DNA from: Tulasnella sp. 424
Lineage: Eukaryota > Basidiomycota > Agaricomycetes > Cantharellales > Tulasnellaceae
Length of the DNA stretch: 18,724 nt
Assembly: GCA_019633425.1 (NCBI GenBank)
Contig: WSUB01000349.1
Coordinates: 1 to 18,724 of the forward strand
Reading direction: 5' to 3'
The translations under genes were made by a program, and so were the position numbers. Under the pieces are notes generated by a model that made no database searches, had not been told where the DNA came from, and worked only from the letters and a program-made list of their open reading frames with translations. Positions 1-9,237 of this stretch are shown piece after piece. Every line of letters starts with the position of its first letter. Position 1 is the stretch's first letter.

Positions 1-2
1 CG

Positions 3-2151
3 GTAACCTCCAGACCCATACAAAAAATCAATAATTTCCCAGATGAATGGGTCGAAGACATTCACCCCGAAGGGCAGTTGTTATACTCCAAGGTCGTCTC
101 ATCCCGTGACCTTAAGATTCGTGTCCACACCGATTTGGCACTACGCGATACTCAGAACCATACCAAAATATTGGCTGCTTTGGGCCGGTTGTCACATCTC
201 CTCGACTCGTCCGAAGAACTTCACAATGCAGGATTGAAAGACTCTGAAATTGAAGCCTGCATCCTTGTAAGCGTTGATTTTCCAGACGAGTTCGGCTATT
301 ACCTCGTGAACCATCAAGACCAAACAACCTTTTGGCTCCAAGAGGTCAATGCCGGTGATTTGGACATGTGGGCCTACGACGAGGACATATATCGTCACAA
401 GCTGGCGGAGCAGTATTGGCGACACGTGACAGACTTTCCGCATTACTGCTGCCTTTCTCCTAAAGTTTGGGACCAGCTGGGGGCTTTGATGCTCCTTGGC
501 GCAGTCGGTACGCATAAGATATGGAGACTTCATAGTGTTGACGCTCATAACGCACCAGATCAAGAATATACCGAGGATTCAACGGCTCCCCAGGATGCTG
601 AAACGCTTGCTCGACTTGAGGGATTGTGGCGCCAAGCCAAGAAGGAACGAGAAGCTGATTCTAACAAAGCGGCTTGTAATTGGATATGCGGTGCGGGACG
701 TTCTTCCTGACTCTCGTCGCTGGTACTGCATCTCAAGATTTCTTACGTTACTTTGGTCTTGGATAGCACGTCTGTGGTATGACTTGGTGACGCCACGCAT
801 TCATAACTTTTGGGGAACCGATTACGCTCGCCTTGAGAGAACGATTACAGTTGGAGACGACCCGCGACCCTCGCAAATAGACCAAAAGCATCCTTTTTTC
901 ATTCGATTTATTTGCCTCTTCCTCCTTTGGGATGAGCCGGCGGTAACGATGAGACTTCTTGATGACGCCTGGCCGTAGGTCTCTCACCCAAGTCACAATT
1001 TGTTTGTTGCTGATGAGCGTTACCCCCAACTTCAGCGGTGGAATTATCTATCCGAAGCCCTGGCGCGAAATGATGACTATGTTTTCGAACGAGTGGGAGA
1101 AGATCTTCCTTCTGGTTAGTACCTAATAGCCCTCCCCCCCCCCCGGGCGAAAGGTTTAAGAGGCTGATTGGTTGAACGTCAGAGTACGGTTACGTTTGCG
1201 GGAGCAATGGCTTTTCTTGCGATCCCAGCCTCAACACTGCAAGGGAGTTCCGATTCTCAAGAAGTGTCACTAGTGGCCTCCTTCGCTATTGCTTGCGGAA
1301 TTGCGTGTTGCGCCTTTTCTGTAGCCAGCCTGCTGGCTGCGTCGAATCTAAAACGCGATTTCGGGGGAAAGATTGCTCTAGACGTGCATGAAGCTGTGAG
1401 TCCCCATTGCCTCCCTCCACTGCAAGACGGCATTGACGTAGTGAAATGACTCTACAGGGCTCCTACCTTCGAAGCCTTTACAGCGACTCTTTAGGCTACC
1501 TCAAGTGGGGGATTTGTCTATCTCTCCCTCGTGTACTTTTCCAATGGGCAGTAGGTTAGGAACCAGAAAACGATAGCCCGGTCATTGACTTACTGAAGCC
1601 ATATAGTTTCCTTTATCGCCGGTCTTATAATCCTCGCGTTCCAACTCCATCAAACACGGCAATGGTTCTTTTACACGGAAATATCGATAGATTTCCTCCT
1701 CGCCGGCTTTGTGGTCGCCGTCAGACATTTGTCGCCCGACAGGATTCAACCCGAGTCGATCTTCAGAAGGACCATTTCGAAAGCAACGAAAGGGGCTAGC
1801 ACTCTGGTTCCGAAGTGGCCATCAAGAGGGAAGGCCACGACTGGAGATCAAAGGCCGACAGCCAGCCTACGGAGCAACAGGAGTCAGCCGCACGTTAGTC
1901 CAATTGTACGCAAGTCGGAGACCCTCTCCATGCCGGCTCGAGGTACCATTTCGAGTTCAGTGAAGCGGGCTAGCACCTTGGTCTCCAACTGGCTATCAAG
2001 AGGGAAGGGAACAACGAGAGGCCATAGTCCGACGGGCAGTCTACGGAGTAATAGGAGCCATTGGTCTACTGGAGACAGACAGTCGAATAGGGCGCAGCGA
2101 CCGAGCGGAGATCCGCCGCCGCATAATGCTCTCGAGCTTCATGTTCCCTAG
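3..2151 (+). CDS. Split-WW, four-TM membrane protein (5' partial)
   Basis: Exons read as <3-690, 767-974, 1018-1114, 1183-1395, 1458-1554 and 1607-2151. All junctions are GT-AG and keep frame, giving 615 visible residues; the start lies upstream of the window. The N-terminal part has a WW-like first half (DEWVEDIHPEGQLLY, about residues 14-28). The second half, YYLVNHQDQTTFWLQ, comes some 70 residues later. Next come conserved stretches (EQYWRHVTDFP, ARLW, NFWGTDYARL, PKPW...EWEKIFLL). Four hydrophobic segments follow, beginning at TFAGAMAFLAIPA, VSLVASFAIACGIACC, WGICLSLPRVLFQWAVV and FFYTEISIDFLLAGFVVAV. The tail is basic and Ser/Thr-rich with an internal repeat. I recognise this arrangement as a family of uncharacterised Agaricomycete membrane proteins; I know no biochemical function. 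A run of 11 C residues lies inside the third intron. Exon assignment is firm because every junction restores a family-like sequence. Confidence 0.8.
1771..2061 (+). repeat. In-frame tandem repeat in the C-terminal tail of the membrane protein
   Basis: Two 39-codon units at 1771-1887 and 1945-2061 (period 174 bp, 58 codons) encode similar basic segments. Both begin with TIS, contain ASTLV, continue with SRGK and end in SLRSNRS. The unit lies after the last transmembrane segment, so it is probably on one side of the membrane as a flexible tail. Confidence 0.75.
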
Positions 2152-2942
2152 TTCCACGTACCCCAGTTAGGCAAGGCTATGAGCTATATGTAAAATAAGT
2201 TAAATATGTCAATAATTTGTAAGCTGTAAAAATATCACTATTAAGGAAAAGCGAATCTCTGCCCAAATTCGTGTGTGCTTACGCTGCGCGTGTCTTCCCA
2301 ACTAGTGTTGCGCCAGAGCGAGCATCAGGCTCGGGACAGCTCAGGCCAGCTCAGCTCGTTCAGGCCTGCTAGCTGGGCCTGAGCTCACCAGCGCCGCAAG
2401 AACCTTCCCCTTTGGGTTGGTCCCGTCTCGGAGATAGATGGCAAAGTGTCATTTAGCTTGGAGATTGCCTTGATGGAGAACGCGCCGAGCTCGGCTTCGA
2501 CCCGCGGGCTTAGGCTGAGCTCCGTTGACAGCGTTTGAGCCGAAGCTCACGACTACGTCGGGTGCTTCAAGCCCAGCCCAGCCGACTTTGCCTAACGCTA
2601 TTCCCGACTCCTATCCAAGACTTGCGTAAAACCTCTTCGCCACGACCGAGTCTCTAAACACATAAATAAGAGCGGATCCCGCTGGCGAGCATAAACCGAA
2701 GCTCCATGGGACGATTGAGGCGTAATATGCGAAGCCAGTAGTTTACACAGATATATAGAGAGTAATCGACGATCATAGGAATAACAGGTGAGGAGAGTGA
2801 CATGACCAAATATTTTAGCAGTCGGAAGACCAAAAGGGCTGGAGGTGATGAAAAAAAAAAACACAGAGTAGGCGGAAACAAACCGAGGATGAAACAGAGT
2901 ACAACCATAAAAGATGATTTTTTTGAGAATAATTTTGACCGT
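2152..2942. other. Non-coding region between convergent genes
   Basis: No reading frame here resembles a protein. The stretch separates the 3' ends of the plus-strand membrane protein gene and the minus-strand gene at 2943-3836, so it must hold both 3' untranslated regions. It is AT-rich near 2180-2240 and 2850-2940, with a GC-rich, GAGCTC-rich block at about 2320-2590. Confidence 0.6.
2338..2385. repeat. Inverted repeat in a GAGCTC-rich block
   Basis: AGCTCAGGCC at 2338-2347 is matched by its exact reverse complement GGCCTGAGCT at 2376-2385, leaving a 28-nt loop that itself holds CAGCTCAGCTCG. Similar AGCTC and GAGCTC words recur to about 2590. This looks like a fragment of a dispersed repeat; the family cannot be named from sequence alone. 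Confidence 0.5.
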
Positions 2943-3836
2943 TCAAATAGACGTCGTTGGAGGTGGAATAGATTCGGATGCTGACTTGCGGACCCACAGC
3001 TGCTTCGCACTGGTGTACATGTAAGTCACCCACGAATCGCCCTCCTTCACTGCCTTCTCCTTCCCATCCTCTTCGTCATCATCATCAAGCACACCCTTCC
3101 CGAACAAATCAATTTCTTCCTCCGTGGGCGAAAACAAGAGCGACACCTTCCCCGAGCTCTTCTTCCTATCCATCGTTGGGGCCGCCGCACCATGGGCGTC
3201 GTACACCCCTCCAACAGTCACCTTCTTCTTCCCCCCAGCAGCGACGGCAGCCAAGTTGGGTACGGTCGCGCTCCGCCGCTTCTCGCAAAACGAATCGTGC
3301 AGCGCGTCGTACGAGTGGAAGATGTGGTCGTGCTCGTAGCTCGGTCCGTCGAACCGCCCGCCGAATCCGATTTCGGTCACTTTTTCGAGCGCGGATAGGG
3401 CGAGACCTCGGACGCGGTCTTCAGCTTCGATGCGGTTTCGGAGGGTCGTGTCGTCCAAGAGGTTTAGGGGAGCGATTGGAGTGCGAGGGAAGGAGAGGGT
3501 GCTGTTTGGGGAGGAGGTGGCGGTCATCGTGCTTCGGCGGTCTTGCTGAGAGGGGTTGGGGTTGGTTTCGGCTTCAGAGGCGACGACGGTCGTGGAAGAG
3601 CCGTAGACCCAATTATCACCGGAGCTGCTGGTGTTCATCGAGCTGAGGGCGTAGTAGCTGTTGGAGCGAGGGAAAAACGCTCCTTCCAAGTTGAAGGCAT
3701 CCTGGGGCCCTTCGGATGACGGAGTTGAGATGAGATGCGGTTGCCCAAGCGATGCTGGGACGTCGCCATCGAAAGTGGTCGAGGCCAGCAGTCCTGGAGC
3801 GGATTTGGAACGCTGAGAGTTTTGGAGTTGAGACAT
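2943..3836 (-). CDS. Hypothetical disordered protein, single exon
   Basis: A 297-residue open frame on the minus strand from ATG at 3836 to TGA at 2943. Composition is protein-like and uneven: a Ser/Thr/Pro-rich N-terminal half, a charged central part with a short helix-like stretch (RIEAEDRVRGLALSALEKV, about residues 135-153), a Lys-rich patch (GGKKKVTV), and an acidic run (DDDDEEDGKEK) near residues 250-260. No transmembrane segment, signal peptide or catalytic motif is visible. I do not recognise the family. Codon use and the long uninterrupted frame support a real gene; the antisense frame is a shadow. An additional 5' exon cannot be excluded. The C-terminal residues could differ if a 3' intron was missed. 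Confidence 0.65.
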   Translation of the reverse strand: MSQLQNSQRSKSAPGLLASTTFDGDVPASLGQPHLISTPSSEGPQDAFNLEGAFFPRSNSYYALSSMNTSSSGDNWVYGSSTTVVASEAETNPNPSQQDRRSTMTATSSPNSTLSFPRTPIAPLNLLDDTTLRNRIEAEDRVRGLALSALEKVTEIGFGGRFDGPSYEHDHIFHSYDALHDSFCEKRRSATVPNLAAVAAGGKKKVTVGGVYDAHGAAAPTMDRKKSSGKVSLLFSPTEEEIDLFGKGVLDDDDEEDGKEKAVKEGDSWVTYMYTSAKQLWVRKSASESIPPPTTSI

Positions 3837-4684
3837 GCCGGGATATAGGGGGTCGGCTAAGGTCGGCTAATCTAGTGGGAGCAACGGTTATGAGCGAATG
3901 CCCGTACGCGCGACATACACACGTACTTACCTAGTGGATCACTGCAATGCGAAGGTAGAGGATGAGAGATATCTCGATTCCACTATTTGAGGATTGGCAA
4001 CTGGGAGTGCCACGAGAGCGCCGTCAGCCTCCGCAAAACGGGTAGGGTAAGCGAGGAAGCTCACGGAAGAGTTCGGATGGAGGTTTGAGGAGGACTTTCC
4101 CGAATGCTCGTCACAGATGACTGACGCAGGTCGGACGTCGTTTCGGTGGCTGCTTATCTTATCTGTCTATAAGTGATCCCTTGGTCAACACCCGCCTAGT
4201 CGCCACGAAGGGGATTATGACGCACGTGGACCTACACAGACTTTGTTTTTGGATGACTGATTGAAGGCTTTCACAGCTGCTGGATGGTGGAGTGCAATTA
4301 GAGTGAAAGGGGAAGGTGGTAGAGAGAACGAAAAAGACTTTGCATCCTGAGTCCTGACCGTCAAAAAAAACCGTTGGGGATGTGGCGTTACCCCAGCGAA
4401 AATGAATCGGCCACGTGACCATCCCCGCCGACTACCCTCAAAAGGGGCACACGACCTCCGACCCCACGACTCCACCACGCTCCAGTTCAGGGCTGGGGCG
4501 TTGGCTAAAAGTGTTCACTTGACTGGGCGCTTTCAGCCCACTTTGAAAACATCTATGTACTGATTTACAAAATAGGTAAGTGAATACGATAAGATAAGAT
4601 AGTACAAAAAATGACGGAGGGCCGACCCCACTCGCGAATTCGAAAGAACCACATGGCCACAGCGTCGAGCACGTGCTCCTAACC
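3837..4684. other. Non-coding region
   Basis: No convincing coding exon on either strand. It should contain the promoter of the minus-strand gene at 2943-3836 and the 3' untranslated region of the seven-TM gene. There is no repeat or RNA gene that I can recognise. Confidence 0.5.
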
Positions 4685-6354
4685 TCACATGGCGTAACCT
4701 CCACCCTCTCTAGCTGCCGCATACGGGTGCATAGGAGAATGCTGTTGAGGGTTACGTAAATGGTCCGTACTGTCCATCCCCGCCCCACTCGTCATGTTCC
4801 GTGTCGAGGCGCCCACAGCACGCGGTGGTGACCGTAACTCCTTGTACGCCCCGTCTCTCGACACATCTCTCCAGTCCAGCTGGTCAGATGACGGAACTAT
4901 CACGACATCCGCGTGTCGCTTTGGAGACGTACTAGCGAGCGCTTTGGCGAGCCGGCCAGATAGGGAGCGAGACACTGGCATCGCTCGGAGCTCTTCCATG
5001 GCGATCATCTCGCTGGACGAGTCTGGTCCGTTACCGGGGTTCGTAATGTCCCAATCGGAGTCGATTTTGTGGATGGCGTAGGTATTTTTCTTGCTTTTGG
5101 TTGCCTTGGACGTGGGGACCCGCGACGTTTTGGAAGATGATGGCGGTGGAGGAGGCCGAGATGAAGGCGGACGCTTCGCGACGAAAATCATGCTGCTCTG
5201 GTGTCCTTCCTGCCATGCTTTCCGGATGTCGACGACCAGCTTTGACCCTGCGATAGACGAAGCGGCGTGCATGAACGGCAAACCGAGGAATATGGATCCG
5301 TCCTGAGAGAGTGATCCAACCGAGTCGTCAGCAACGGGTCCTTCGGGACGGACGACGTGGGGATCACCCTCACCTTTCCAGTAGCAAACGCAAAGGCGTT
5401 CCAAGCCAAGAGCGCCCCGATTACCCCAAACCACATCACCGCATCTCGAAACATGATGCTAAACACCCCCATCAACCGACCTTCGTCTCTCCACCGCACG
5501 TACGCCTTGTACGCCACAAGCGTGAAGAGGTATATTTCAAACGCGAGACCGATGAACCAGCAAATCATGATTAGTTTCGGGTGCTGGGTGTTCCAACAAC
5601 CCGTCAAGCCTTGAGGTGCGGGGATGACTAGGGGTCGACAGCAGAACACAAGGTCGGGTCAGGTAACGGAGTGATTGGGAAGACGTAGGAACATACTGTT
5701 GATATTATGCGTCCTCTCCCATCCAAGCATCGTAGACAACGCCGCAACCTCCACAGCGAATATCGCGCTATTGACGTACAAGATCCGTTTCGAGCCGCCA
5801 TACAATGCGTGGACTCGGACTTGCATAGCAATTTCAACGAGGTAAAGCGACACCATGGTGCCTATCCCCGTGATCGTGTAGTAAAAGCTGCAGAACTGGG
5901 TGGAATGAGGGCTTAGCTTTTTAGTTCGATAAGACAGGGGAAGACTTTTACCTCTGCCGACCAAGTCCTCGTATCGCTCGCAGCTTCAATCGTTAATAAT
6001 AGGATTCCAAAATATCTCGTGCAGATGTATAGTATTTTCGATAATGACCATCGTGGTATCTGGGAATTCAAGTTGACGACGAGGTCAGTTGACAATCTCT
6101 GCTCGATAGAGATTGCGTATTGGGGTGGCGGCGACGACTCACCCATACGTAGTTGATTTCGTCGTCAAAGGAAGTGGCCCAATCCCATAAAAGCCAAGCC
6201 CAGGCGGCCACTGAAAAGTGCAAGCCCCAGTTAAGCCAGACAGCACTTGGGTAGTATCTCCATTAGACTTACTTGTAGTGTAAATTTGCGTCTGCGATCG
6301 CTCTGCGACCAAGCGCCAGTACTCCGGACTTGCGAGGTACTCGGGGATAGACAT
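4685..6354 (-). CDS. Seven-TM protein of DUF6533 type
   Basis: Complete minus-strand gene with six exons: 6273-6354, 6143-6210, 5952-6059, 5697-5895, 5374-5627 and 4685-5302. The five introns are 56-83 nt long, all GT-AG and all frame-keeping, and the gene encodes 442 residues. The N-terminal block ATSFDDEINYVW followed by RWSLSKILYICTRY is the typical DUF6533 signature seen in many basidiomycete membrane proteins. Seven hydrophobic stretches can be read, starting at MAAWAWLLW, KILYICTRYFGILLLT, TITGIGTMVSLYLVEI, LYVNSAIFAVEVAALS, LIMICWFIGLAFEIYLF, IMFRDAVMWFGVIGALL and IFLGLPFMHAASSIAG. A cytosolic-looking tail of about 180 residues is rich in Pro, Ser and Lys (PPSSRPPPPPSSSKTS). The topology resembles a GPCR-like receptor, but neither ligand nor coupling is known for the family. 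The start at 6354 is chosen because it gives MSIPEYL followed by the first spliced TM. The gene is transcribed divergently from kinase copy A. Confidence 0.85.
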
Positions 6355-7461
6355 CGTGGGTGGCTAGTTTGCCCCTCCTACAGGGAGTTTGGTTCTTCGA
6401 GTCCCCGGGTGAAAAGGAGGGAAAGAGAAAAGGAAACGGGGAAGAGGGGGAACCTCTTGGGATTGGGAAAGAAAAAAAAAAACCTGGGCGGACGTTCGTG
6501 GGTCGGTTCCCCAATTTACCACCTCCTCTCGGAAGGGTTATGTACCGGTTGTTGAACCCCCCCCTGTTTGAGCGTTACAGCTTATCAGCTCATTTGCCGG
6601 TATCAAATCGACCATCTCCAACTCACCACACTGCATCCGAAGTAGCGAGGCCCGGCAGGGCCGTACGAACCTTCCCCCCAAACGTAAAGACCCAACGTCG
6701 GGAGACTAACTCGGGAGGCATGAAGAAGAAGAAAGTGCAGAGCAAGGGTACTCGTTCTCTAGTCCAATCCGAATGAGCCATGATGGGAGCTGTCACGGTT
6801 TAATTGGAACGACGTCCTTCGTTTTGCCCACATTCCGAATACTCGGAACGAAAGAACCTCGAAGCTGCGCATGGCGATCCCCTGCTTCGTTATACAGACC
6901 ATTGGGTCGCGTGTGTCACGTTGGGAGCAGATTCGCGTGCAGAGGGTTTACAGCTTTGCTTGGTCCCTGGATCATGTTCCTCGTGTGGTCGTCAAGGCGG
7001 GGAAAAGTGACATAAGGGAACGGTAACAGGTGGTAGCCGGTGGCCGATGACTATTGTTTCACAAAACAGAAACGATGAAGATCTCCGGGCCTTGACTTGA
7101 CTTGCTATTTAAGGATGTGCTGCAGGTTTGGTGGTCGGCGGTGGCCCGGCCCCCAGCCGGTCGCTATTCATGGTGGCGGGACCCTCCGTTCGACAGACTT
7201 GAGTCATCGTCGAACAACCTGAGGCATGTTTATTCGATTGTTGATTGTTTGACGTGGTTTGATGACTCGTATGAGTTGTTTGTGATGGGGAGGAGCTTCC
7301 AGACCCAAAAACGGGAACAATGTTGATACAACTTATACACTTCGGAAATGAACGGACATAAGGCAACCACCTAGCCGTACCCCCCATTGGGACCTTCGGC
7401 GGCAAACCAACATCCTTCTCCCACCCCATCTCATTCGTTCCATACGTATCCTTCTCGACTA
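6355..7461. other. Divergent intergenic region with purine tract
   Basis: This 1.1-kb gap lies between two divergently oriented start codons (6354 minus, 7462 plus), so it must carry both promoters. From about 6407 to 6480 the plus strand is almost entirely A and G (a CT-rich strand in the sense of the seven-TM gene), ending in an 11-A run. Open frames here are low-complexity and do not look coding. CTATTTAAG at 7105-7113 is a possible TATA-like box but lies about 350 nt from the kinase start. Confidence 0.5.
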
Positions 7462-8810
7462 ATGAGCAATAAACCTAAATTCGACCCTGAAGATCTTGAC
7501 CCAAGCGTCCTGGTAGGTGAATCGTCCACGAATGCTGGAACGAGAGGCATACATTCTGCGAATGAGTACTTACGTATATAATTTGCAAAGAACAATGTGC
7601 TTCGGTCGCTATCGCCTTACGCTATCTCACAGGGCCGAATTAGAGTACGCGAAACGGTGGTTGGAAAAGGAGGATTTGGGACCGTGAAGCTCGCGGATCT
7701 GTGGTCAAACTCCTGGATTCAGTTTGACGGTTACCCAATCACAGTTGCGGTGAAGAAACTCAATATGGAGGACCAAGGCGGAACTCCATTGAGAATCGCT
7801 GTCGTGAGTTTCAGACCGTTTTTGCACCGCACTCAAGAGGCGACCCGTTAACACGTTTCCTCTTTCTCAAAAACGAAAAGCGACTCGCCAGGGAGATGAA
7901 AGTCTGGGCATCGTGCAAACATCCAAATATCCTCGAATTCACGGGTTATTATCTCAGCAACGACTTTACCCAAGCGTATTTGGTCTCTCCATATGTGAAG
8001 AACGGCAATATCAAAGATTATCTAGCTCGAGAGTCACCACCACTTGAACAACGGCTTAGATTGGTAATTGAATTCACTGTTTCTTAATAGCGACATGGTC
8101 ATCTAATCGAAAACCTCTGTCCCAGGTCTTTGATACGATCAAGGGGCTTGCCTATCTTCATTCAAGTGATCCCCCGGTTGTGCACGGGGACCTGAAGTCG
8201 GTGCGTGGACCTCTGTTGACCTTCGACGCCCAAACACCATTCTCCATTGGACAGAAAGCCCCCTACGTCTCCGCCCTCGCTCCGAACTGACTATTCTCTA
8301 CTTCAATATCCTTGGAATGAAAATAGCTAAACGTCCTCGTCACTGACGACGCGAGGGCATTACTTGGCGATTTCGGCCTTGCTCGAGCAATGGAAGAAGA
8401 ACCGACCGGACTAAGTACAAGCGCGGCATTCAGAGGCACAATTCGATACTGTAGTCCCGAAGTGTTACGGGGAAGCCCACGGGAGCTGACGGGTGACATA
8501 TGGGCTTGGGGAGGTCTCGCGTTGGAGGTGAGTTCAGCAGGATTTGGACATTGGTAGCTGGTGGCTAACGAAGGCGACATCGATGCTATAGATAATCACC
8601 AACAGTCCCCCGTATCACGACTGTCAGAAAGACACCTACGTCTTATTTCTAATATGTGGAGACAAGGATAAGCGCAGAACGCCAGAACCCACGGATACGT
8701 CGTCTCTGCCCCCATCGGTATTGAGCTTGTTGAAAGAATGCTGGAGTTTTGAGCCTACTGAAAGGCCTACTGCTGAGAGATGTGAATACGAAATGTCGTC
8801 CGTGTCTTAG
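7462..8810 (+). CDS. TKL-like protein kinase, single domain (copy A)
   Basis: Exons 7462-7512, 7633-7803, 7881-8063, 8126-8200, 8327-8527 and 8592-8810. All introns are GT-AG and phase 0; the product is 299 residues. Motifs: glycine loop GKGGFGTV (28-35), VAVKK with Lys58, a likely alpha-C Glu79 in RLAREMKVW, hinge VSPYVKNGNIKDYL, catalytic loop HGDLKSLNVL (Asp157, Asn162), DFG at 175-177, SPE at 203-205 and DIWAWG. The Arg of HRD is Gly, so this is a non-RD kinase; all three core catalytic residues (Lys, Asp, Asp) are kept and activity is plausible. This style fits tyrosine-kinase-like Ser/Thr kinases expanded in Agaricomycetes. The 17-residue first exon (MSNKPKFDPEDLDPSVL) is shared with copies B and C, which supports the start. 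No TM, signal peptide or extra domain is present. Substrate unknown. It ends where copy B splices onward into a second domain. Confidence 0.85.
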
Positions 8811-8926
8811 CTGTATTAAAGCCGCCACTTCTCGATTTTCTGGTACATTTATTTTATCCCACCGAATAGAATGTTCACGGCCAAGTACTTGACCATTTAG
8901 AAGGGGTAGTTGAGGGTGGTTGTCTA

Positions 8927-9081
8927 TACTGTATAATTTCGACCTTAAAGTCGGTCCCGTGTCCCACCCCATTTTTTCTGACACCAGATTTGGCCCACTT
9001 TCCTTATGGATTCTTCAGGAACGTCCGTGGAAATTTCCAGAAACGCCACAGGAACGACGCTAAGGTCGAAATTATACAGTA
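8927..9081. mobile_element. MITE-like element with 21-bp perfect terminal inverted repeats
   Basis: The 21 bases at 8927-8947 (beginning TACTGTATAATTTCGACC) are the exact reverse complement of 9061-9081. Both ends carry TA, which fits a TA target-site duplication as made by Tc1/mariner-type elements; in that case the element proper is 8929-9079 with 19-bp repeats. The 113-nt interior has no coding capacity. It sits between kinase copies A and B, about 150 bp before the B start codon. Confidence 0.7.
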
Positions 9082-9122
9082 ATGTTGTTCGGCGGTAAGC
9101 GGTTGTGATCGGAGATTGTGCA
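9080..9122 (+). promoter_or_regulatory. Upstream block shared by kinase copies B and C (B side)
   Basis: The 43 nt right after the MITE-like element (containing GGCGGTAAGCGGTTGTG and CGGAGATTGTG) align with the block 16666-16709 upstream of copy C. Both lie 80-160 nt before the respective start codon. It marks the left limit of recognisable B/C homology and may hold promoter elements. Confidence 0.35.
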
Positions 9123-9237
9123 CGTGCAGACAGCGCGACATCCTGGTGCCTGCACCACTAGCATCCAGCTCCTGGAATCCAGTGTGAGAACTGATACCTT
9201 TCTTCCACCGCCAGATATGACCCACATTTCTTCGTCC

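Noticed and set aside
2978..3646. 222-codon plus-strand open frame
   Set aside because: Antisense shadow of the minus-strand gene at 2943-3836; Arg/Ser/Pro-rich low-complexity translation.
4794..5081. 95-codon plus-strand open frame
   Set aside because: Antisense to the last exon of the seven-TM gene, which is supported by splicing and TM pattern.
6360..6776. 138-codon plus-strand open frame
   Set aside because: Begins in the purine tract and gives a Gly/Lys/Glu low-complexity product; no domain and no splice partner.
6773..7015. 80-codon plus-strand open frame
   Set aside because: No domain and no exon partner, and it lies in the promoter region of kinase copy A.
7102..7461. An additional 5' exon for kinase copy A
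   Set aside because: Nothing upstream matches between copies A, B and C in protein sequence; all three share the short first exon beginning MSN or MNN.
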